Origin: CAYZDV01 sp964477275
GTDB lineage: Bacteria; Acidobacteriota; Aminicenantia; Aminicenantales; Aminicenantaceae
Direction: 5' to 3'
DNA: 6,605 nt
Assembly (NCBI GenBank): GCA_964477275.1
Contig: CAYZDV010000111.1
Span: 1-6,605, forward strand
The position numbers were made by a program, and so were the translations under genes. The notes under the pieces are model-generated. The model was given only the letters and a program-made list of their open reading frames with translations. It was not told the DNA's origin and made no database searches. Below are positions 1 through 3,792 of this stretch, piece by piece. Each line of letters begins with the position of its first letter. The stretch's first letter is position 1.

Positions 1-2
1 AC

Positions 3-75
3 GGCCAGGCTGTGCCTCTGGCCATTCCCCGCCAGGACCCTTTCTGGCCGGCCTTTTTCGCTGGCCTTTAAGGCC
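3..75. other. GGCC-rich inverted repeats downstream of the last gene; possible terminator region
   Basis: Two inverted repeats follow or overlap the stop of the cytochrome b remnant. At 63-75, GGCCTT and AAGGCC arms flank a single T and include the TAA stop (68-70). At 3-23, arms GGCCA-GGC and GCC-(TC)-TGGCC flank a TGT loop, giving a stable 8-bp stem with a 2-nt bulge. A T-run needed for intrinsic termination on the minus strand would lie left of base 1 and cannot be seen. No gene is supported between 1 and 67. Confidence 0.35.
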
Positions 76-325
76 TGACCACGCTCTTTTTCCGTTCTTC
101 CAGGACCTTTCGATATTCCAGGGGATGGAGGATGCGCAGCTCCCTTCCGGTGATTTTCCCGTTCAGCCAGACCTTGCTCATGGGGAAAGATTCCGGGTTG
201 AGGTGGACGTTGTACATGTGCCAGATAATGACTGCCAGAAAGGCGAGAAGAGCCTCATAACCGTGAACGATGATGAAGATGTTGTGGACCCAGAGAGGAA
301 AGAGGGAAAGAGAGAGCTTTAAGTT
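68..325 (-). pseudogene. Remnant of a di-heme cytochrome b (formate dehydrogenase gamma/b561-like), C-terminal part only
   Basis: Minus-strand codons from 325 to the TAA at 70-68 encode 85 residues. A hydrophobic helix with two histidines appears as HNIFIIVHGYEALLAFLAV followed by IIWHMYNVHLNPESFPM. Next come KVWLNGKITGRELR and HPLEYRKVLEERKK. This is the pattern of the last transmembrane helix and cytoplasmic tail of di-heme cytochrome b subunits that carry electrons between quinone and periplasmic cytochromes. An in-frame TAG (328-326) precedes it and there is no ATG, GTG or TTG before the helix, so it cannot be a whole gene as it stands; such proteins usually have three to five helices. 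The missing N-terminal part is not found in any frame of the 53-nt gap before the tetraheme gene. A deletion or an assembly fault is likely. Initiation at the ATG inside WHMYN would lose the helix. Confidence 0.65.
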
Positions 326-360
326 CTAGAGGACAAGGGAGAGGGAAGGAAAGAGAATAC
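290..360. repeat. Polypurine/polypyrimidine tract
   Basis: About 70 bases are almost pure purine on the plus strand (pyrimidine on the minus strand), broken by CTTTAAGTTCTAG in the middle (about 318-330). The two halves look alike (AGAGGAAAGAGGGAAAGAGA versus GGGAGAGGGAAGGAAAGAGA), as if copied by slippage. The tract covers the truncated 5' edge of the cytochrome b remnant and the gap to the tetraheme gene. Confidence 0.5.
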
Positions 361-378
361 CTTTTCTGAAACCGTTGC

Positions 379-906
379 CTATTTCTCCTCGGGTATGGGA
401 TGCTTGATTTTTTCCCAGGCCGCGGCAAAGTCGAAGGGCTTTCCATGGGCCATTTCATGGCAGCTCAGGCACTGGCTTTTGATCGCTTCGGGAGAGCCGT
501 AGACGATGAGGCCGTTCTTTACCGCTTCCTCGCGGTTCTTCATGATGCTCAACTTTCTGTACTCGCTTCCCGGGCCATGACAGACTTCGCAGGTCACGCC
601 TTCTGTTTTGAGCTCCGGAGCCTTTTCGAAGAGAGACCCATGACAGTTGAGGCACTGGGGGTTCTCCGCGGGCGGGGTTTCCATTCCCGCCTCTCTGGCG
701 GCGGCAATCGCCTGCTCTGAGGTGAGGGCGGCGAAGGACTGGGAATGTCGGCTTTGCTTCCAGATGGGATGCTGCTTTCCCTGTTTTTCGGTCTTGTGGC
801 AGATGCTGCATTTATCGGCACCGACGTAGGTGAATTCCTGGCTGAAGAGGGAAACAAGGAAGGCCGGGATGATGATCACAATCAGAACCACCAGCCATTT
901 CTTCAT
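379..906 (-). CDS. Tetraheme cytochrome c, cytochrome c554-like
   Basis: A 175-residue protein with an N-terminal hydrophobic segment (about 4-21) that is either a signal peptide or an anchor; no clear A-x-A cleavage site is seen. Four CXXCH motifs begin at C33, C85, C106 and C146. The layout resembles the cytochrome c554 family: GADKCSICHK near the mature N-terminus, then H46-x-x-W and SRHSQSF (52-58), CLNCHG, GVTCEVCHGPGSEY (103-116) and CLSCHEMAHG (146-155). H54, H154 and H169 are candidate second-axial ligands. It is probably a small extracytoplasmic electron shuttle or docking subunit; its substrate is not evident. It has its own promoter-like sequence and ribosome binding site, separated by 111 nt from the upstream operon. 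The remnant of a di-heme cytochrome b gene lies directly downstream, so it may once have partnered with that protein. Confidence 0.9.
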   Translation of the reverse strand: MKKWLVVLIVIIIPAFLVSLFSQEFTYVGADKCSICHKTEKQGKQHPIWKQSRHSQSFAALTSEQAIAAAREAGMETPPAENPQCLNCHGSLFEKAPELKTEGVTCEVCHGPGSEYRKLSIMKNREEAVKNGLIVYGSPEAIKSQCLSCHEMAHGKPFDFAAAWEKIKHPIPEEK

Positions 907-912
907 TGAACG

Positions 913-919
913 CTCCTTT
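913..919 (-). promoter_or_regulatory. Ribosome binding site of the tetraheme cytochrome
   Basis: Minus-strand AAAGGAG is followed by a 6-nt spacer (CGTTCA) and ATG at 906-904. It is one of only two strong sites in the window and supports independent translation of this gene, unlike the coupled genes of the upstream operon. Confidence 0.75.
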
Positions 920-932
920 TTCTGTTAAAAAT

Positions 933-962
933 ATCTTAATCCGGATTTCTTTTTCAAGTCAA
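933..962 (-). promoter_or_regulatory. Candidate sigma-70-type promoter for the tetraheme cytochrome
   Basis: On the minus strand, TTGACT (962-957, five of six to TTGACA) is followed by an 18-nt spacer and TAAGAT (938-933, four of six to TATAAT). Expected initiation near 926 would leave a leader of about 20 nt containing the AGGAG site. The 907-1017 gap is clearly more AT-rich than the coding DNA. I see no strong terminator after the nine-heme gene (only a 4-bp GTCA/TGAC stem at 1001-1012), so read-through from the upstream operon is also possible. Confidence 0.5.
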
Positions 963-968
963 TATTTC

Positions 969-987
969 ATCTATTGGAATGATAGAT
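969..987. promoter_or_regulatory. Inverted repeat, candidate operator
   Basis: Perfect 6-bp arms ATCTAT / ATAGAT separated by 7 nt, in an AT-rich gap between two cytochrome genes. It lies just upstream of the candidate -35 box (957-962), with its centre about 50 nt before the expected transcription start. That is an activator-like position. It does not match the FNR (TTGAT-N4-ATCAA) or CRP (TGTGA-N6-TCACA) consensus. With only six paired bases, chance is possible. Confidence 0.3.
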
Positions 988-1017
988 TTTATAAGAGACG
1001 GTCACCCCTGACGGCCT

Positions 1018-2271
1018 TCAGGAGCGAGACCTTTTCTCGATATCTCTGATCTTGAGAAAAAGAGCGAGAGCCAGCAGAAAGATGAAGATGGTGGAGACGA
1101 TCAGGCCGCTTTTCCTGAACCTGGCTTCTTTCAGAGCGGCCTCACCCGAATCGCTCACCCAGGAAACCACCTTCTCTCCTTCCTGGATTTTGGCTTCGAT
1201 CTCGGCGAGATCCAGGCCATGGCTGAGATTCCGGACAAGGATAAGGAGGGTGATGGCTTCGCTCAACCGGAAGCGCGGGTCGCTGACGTTGACGCCCTGC
1301 CTGTCCGCCTGGGCCAGCAGGGTCTCCGCCTCCTGGATCTGGTCTTTGAACCGGTCCAGGGATTTTTTGATTGCCGCGGCAACGGCGTAGGGCCTGGAAT
1401 CGGGATCATGACACTGAATGCAGATGGCTTCCTCGCCAGTGCCGAGCATCTCATCGGAGGGAGGAAGAATCCTGTGGTTTCCATGGCAGGCTTCGCATTC
1501 GGAGATTTCCATCTCATCGAAAGCCTTCTTGTGCGGGCTCCGGAGAAAGAGCTCTCCGGTGCTCGGATGACATTGCCGGCAGACATAAGCGATGGAAAAG
1601 ACGCCGGGCGGTGCAGCTCCATGGTTACCGTGACAGTCGTTACAGACTGGCGCGGAGAGGTCTTTTTTCTCAAAGAGGGCGCGGCTGTGGACGCTCTGCC
1701 GGTATTCCTCGACCTGGTCGGCGGGGAGCCGGTAAGCCTGCATCAGTGTCTTATCCGAATGGCATCTCCCGCAGGTTTCAGGGATGTTCCAGGGAAAGGT
1801 CAGGGATTTCGGATGGTTGCCGGCCAGGATACCATGGTCGCCGTGGCAGTCGGTGCAGACCGCCACTCGGGTGTCGCCCTTTTTCAGGCGCTGGCCATGG
1901 CGGCTTGTCCAGTAGAGCGCCAGCTGGTCGACTCTGAGGTTGGGGTTGAAGTCCCTCATGTACACGGAGTCGGAATGACAGGAGGCACAGAATTCAGGGA
2001 CGTCTTTTCTCTCCGGCGCGCCCCGGAAGCTCCGGTCTTTGGCCAGGTCGGCCTCTTCCTCGGCGGGGTTTCCACCATGGCAGTCGCTGCAGCTCAGGCC
2101 GAATTTCTGATGGACATCGAGCTTGAAGGATTCAACGAGTTCCTCTCCCATCTCGCTGTGGCATTCGATGCAGCTTGAAGCCTGGGCAGAGAGCCAGACG
2201 GGCGAAAGACACAGAATTCCGGCTGCGAGGGAAAGCAGGCGGTGCTTGCCGCGTTTCATCGTTTCTTTCAT
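1018..2271 (-). CDS. Nine-heme c-type cytochrome with C-terminal membrane anchor
   Basis: A 417-residue exported multiheme cytochrome. A signal peptide covers about residues 1-32 (cleavage plausible after SAQA, 28-31). Nine CXXCH motifs begin at C34, C61, C95, C139, C167, C210, C231, C259 and C284. A heme-free helical region follows (about 296-388), then a transmembrane helix at 389-406 and a short basic tail, so the heme domain faces outward. Hemes 2-9 fall in four paired units, each with a His-containing lead, CXXCHG and a second CXXCH. It begins 4 nt after the cytochrome b stop and probably acts as an electron-accepting subunit of the Rieske/cytochrome b complex, in the place of cytochrome c1 or f (inference from position). 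The start could be ATG 2271 or ATG 2259: AGAGGA at 2277-2272 is too close to the first and slightly far from the second. The exact subfamily is not recognised. Confidence 0.92.
   Translation of the reverse strand: MKETMKRGKHRLLSLAAGILCLSPVWLSAQASSCIECHSEMGEELVESFKLDVHQKFGLSCSDCHGGNPAEEEADLAKDRSFRGAPERKDVPEFCASCHSDSVYMRDFNPNLRVDQLALYWTSRHGQRLKKGDTRVAVCTDCHGDHGILAGNHPKSLTFPWNIPETCGRCHSDKTLMQAYRLPADQVEEYRQSVHSRALFEKKDLSAPVCNDCHGNHGAAPPGVFSIAYVCRQCHPSTGELFLRSPHKKAFDEMEISECEACHGNHRILPPSDEMLGTGEEAICIQCHDPDSRPYAVAAAIKKSLDRFKDQIQEAETLLAQADRQGVNVSDPRFRLSEAITLLILVRNLSHGLDLAEIEAKIQEGEKVVSWVSDSGEAALKEARFRKSGLIVSTIFIFLLALALFLKIRDIEKRSRS
1408..2130 (-). repeat. Four di-heme repeat units in the nine-heme cytochrome
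   Basis: Protein repeats at residues about 48-99, 120-171, 190-235 and 242-288. Each has an early His (for example SRHG, QSVH, RSPH), then 6-18 residues, then CxDCHG or CEACHG, and a closing CXXCH. Units 2-4 share CHGxH (CHGDH, CHGNH, CHGNH), which supplies a likely extra heme ligand. The first heme (C34) stands outside, so the nine hemes are 1 + 4 x 2. Spacing is irregular, so this is old divergence and not recent tandem DNA duplication. Confidence 0.6.
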
Positions 2272-2275
2272 TCCT

Positions 2276-3355
2276 CTAATGGCTGGGGAGAAGATAGGTC
2301 AGAACTGTCATGACCACGATATACAGCAGCAGTCCGAAGCCGATCAAGGTGAAAAGCGAACTCCTTTTTTCTCTGGCAGCGTTCCGGTCCAGGAAGGGAA
2401 CCAGCATCCAGAGGAGGCCTCCGGCCATAATCCCGAGGACAGCCAGCACCTCTCCCTCCAGAAAAAGGAAATGAGATGGCATGACCTTCAGGGTGGTGAA
2501 CATGAAAGTGAAGTACCATTCCGGCTTTATGCCCAGAGGAGTCGCCGCAAAGGGGTCTGCTTTCTGCCCCACTTCCCAGGGAAAAAACACGCAGAGCACG
2601 CCGATGGCAAGGAGGATGAGAATCCAGCCCAGGGCGTCTTTCAGGATGAAGTTGGGAAAGAAGGGAACCTCTCTTATCTCGCTCTCAGGGAGGACAGGCG
2701 GCCTGCTCATCCCCAGAACCTGGACCAGGAAGAGATGAATGCCCAGAATGACCGTGGTGAACAGGGGAAGGATGGCCACATGGAACCAGAAGAAACGGGG
2801 GAGGGTGGCGCTGGAGATTTCCGGGCCGCCGAGGATGAAAGTTTTGATGGACCTTCCGACGACGGGGATGGTCCCGGCGATGTCCGTGCCCACCCGGGTG
2901 GCGAAGAAGGCCAGCTCATTCCAGGGAAGGAGATAGCCGCTGAAGCCAAAAGCAAGAAAAATCACAAGAAGAAAAAACCCGCTGACCCAGGTCAGCTCCC
3001 GGGGAGGCCGGTAGGCCTTCATGAAGAAGGAGCTGAACATGTGGATGAAGATGGCGCCGATGAGAATGTTGGCGGACCAGCTGTGGACGGAACGGATGAG
3101 CCAACCGAACCGGACCTCGCTCATGATGCTCTGGACGCTTTCGTAAGCGGCGTCCACAGAAGGCACGTAGTAGAGAAGGAGAAGGATGCCGGTGATGACC
3201 TGGATGACAAAGAGAAAAAGGCAGATCCCTCCAAAATAGTACCAGAGCGAGTATTTATGCTCGGGAACTTTCTTTTTCCCGGCCAGCTGGATGATCTCCG
3301 AGATTTTCAAGCGGAAGTCCAGGTAAGAAGAGATGTTTTTGAGGAATTTCTTCAT
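2276..3355 (-). CDS. Cytochrome b (b6 plus subunit IV in one chain) of a bc-type complex
   Basis: A 359-residue membrane protein with about seven helices (roughly 38-64, 92-112, 122-144, 187-213, 241-259, 300-321, 334-356). Residues 1-215 match cytochrome b6: RSVHSW, with H91 and H105 on helix B and H192 and H207 on helix D as ligands for two b hemes. The 15-residue step between H192 and H207 is the b6f/Firmicutes pattern. Residues 220-359 match subunit IV, with the Qo-site motif PEWYF at 278-282 preceded by TPLGIK. It oxidises quinol at the outer side and passes electrons to the Rieske cluster and through the b hemes across the membrane. At the position where cytochrome b6 and Bacillus QcrB carry the Cys for covalent heme ci (YCxGG), this protein has YYFGG with Tyr40. 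PWN (144-146) replaces the PWD of b6. The ATG start overlaps the Rieske stop (ATGA), so the two are surely co-translated. Confidence 0.95.
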   Translation of the reverse strand: MKKFLKNISSYLDFRLKISEIIQLAGKKKVPEHKYSLWYYFGGICLFLFVIQVITGILLLLYYVPSVDAAYESVQSIMSEVRFGWLIRSVHSWSANILIGAIFIHMFSSFFMKAYRPPRELTWVSGFFLLVIFLAFGFSGYLLPWNELAFFATRVGTDIAGTIPVVGRSIKTFILGGPEISSATLPRFFWFHVAILPLFTTVILGIHLFLVQVLGMSRPPVLPESEIREVPFFPNFILKDALGWILILLAIGVLCVFFPWEVGQKADPFAATPLGIKPEWYFTFMFTTLKVMPSHFLFLEGEVLAVLGIMAGGLLWMLVPFLDRNAAREKRSSLFTLIGFGLLLYIVVMTVLTYLLPSH

Positions 3356-3792
3356 TTCTTTCTCAAGACGATAATTTCCTCTCCCGAGATTTCCACGGCA
3401 AACGATTCCAGGGGAGTCGGGGGAGGCCCGGAAATGACCTGACCGCTCAGGTCAAACCGGCCGTTGTGGCAGGGACAGAGGATGGTCTCTGTGTCGCTTT
3501 CGTAGAGGACATTGCAGGTCAGGTGGGTGCAGACAGCGGAGAATGCCCGCAGCTCCCCCTCCGGGGTGCGGATGAGGATTCCCGGCGTGGTTCCGAACTT
3601 GAAGATTTTGTAGGAGTTGGGAGCGAGTTCCCTGACCCGGGCCGCTGTCACCCTGTTCACTCCCGCCTCGGCCCGCGGGGCGGGAAAAATGTAGCGGATG
3701 ACGGGATAGAGGAAGGAGACAATGGTCCCGGTCAGGCTGGCGCCGAGAAAAACACTGGTGAATGTCCGCCTATTCATCGAGCGCTTTTTCAT
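3352..3792 (-). CDS. Rieske 2Fe-2S protein of a bc-type quinol oxidoreductase
   Basis: A 146-residue Rieske iron-sulfur protein. Cluster-binding box 1 is CTHLTC (88-93) and box 2 is CPCHNG (106-111). By family knowledge C88, H90, C106 and H109 bind the 2Fe-2S cluster while C93 and C108 form the stabilising disulfide. The Pro loop follows as GPPP (122-125). The N-terminus has a twin-arginine-like stretch (NRRTF, 7-11) and one hydrophobic anchor (about 12-30), typical of Tat-exported, membrane-tethered Rieske subunits. It takes one electron from quinol at the Qo site of the adjacent cytochrome b. The start is uncertain: ATG at 3792 overlaps the upstream stop by 23 nt, while ATG at 3777 (MNRRTF) would give an 8-nt overlap. 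Neither has a good Shine-Dalgarno sequence, so translational coupling is likely. It ends in ATGA shared with the cytochrome b start. Confidence 0.95.
   Translation of the reverse strand: MKKRSMNRRTFTSVFLGASLTGTIVSFLYPVIRYIFPAPRAEAGVNRVTAARVRELAPNSYKIFKFGTTPGILIRTPEGELRAFSAVCTHLTCNVLYESDTETILCPCHNGRFDLSGQVISGPPPTPLESFAVEISGEEIIVLRKK

Noticed and set aside
1..25. Possible start of another minus-strand gene (ATG at 25-23, M-A-R-G-T-A-W-P, running off the edge)
   Set aside because: Only eight codons are visible, no properly spaced ribosome site is present, and the stretch coincides with a strong hairpin.
31..58. Plus-strand terminator made of GCCAG/CTGGC (31-35, 44-48) followed by TTTTT (54-58)
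   Set aside because: The stem is only 5 bp, there are 5 nt between stem and T-run, and no plus-strand gene ends here.
987..993. TATAAA on the minus strand as a second -10 box
   Set aside because: No acceptable -35 sequence lies 16-18 nt upstream (the bases there read GGCCGT), and TTGACT/TAAGAT nearer the gene is a better pair.
1219..2178. 319-codon plus-strand open frame opposite the nine-heme cytochrome
   Set aside because: The repeated GMA/VAVAV-type segments are the reverse complement of recurring CXXCHG codons, so they reflect the heme repeats and are not an independent protein.
2123..3442. 439-codon plus-strand open frame opposite cytochrome b and its neighbours
   Set aside because: The minus strand here encodes clear cytochrome b, Rieske and multiheme motifs. 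The plus-strand translation is highly charged and low in hydrophobics, with no family pattern; it is a shadow of codon bias.
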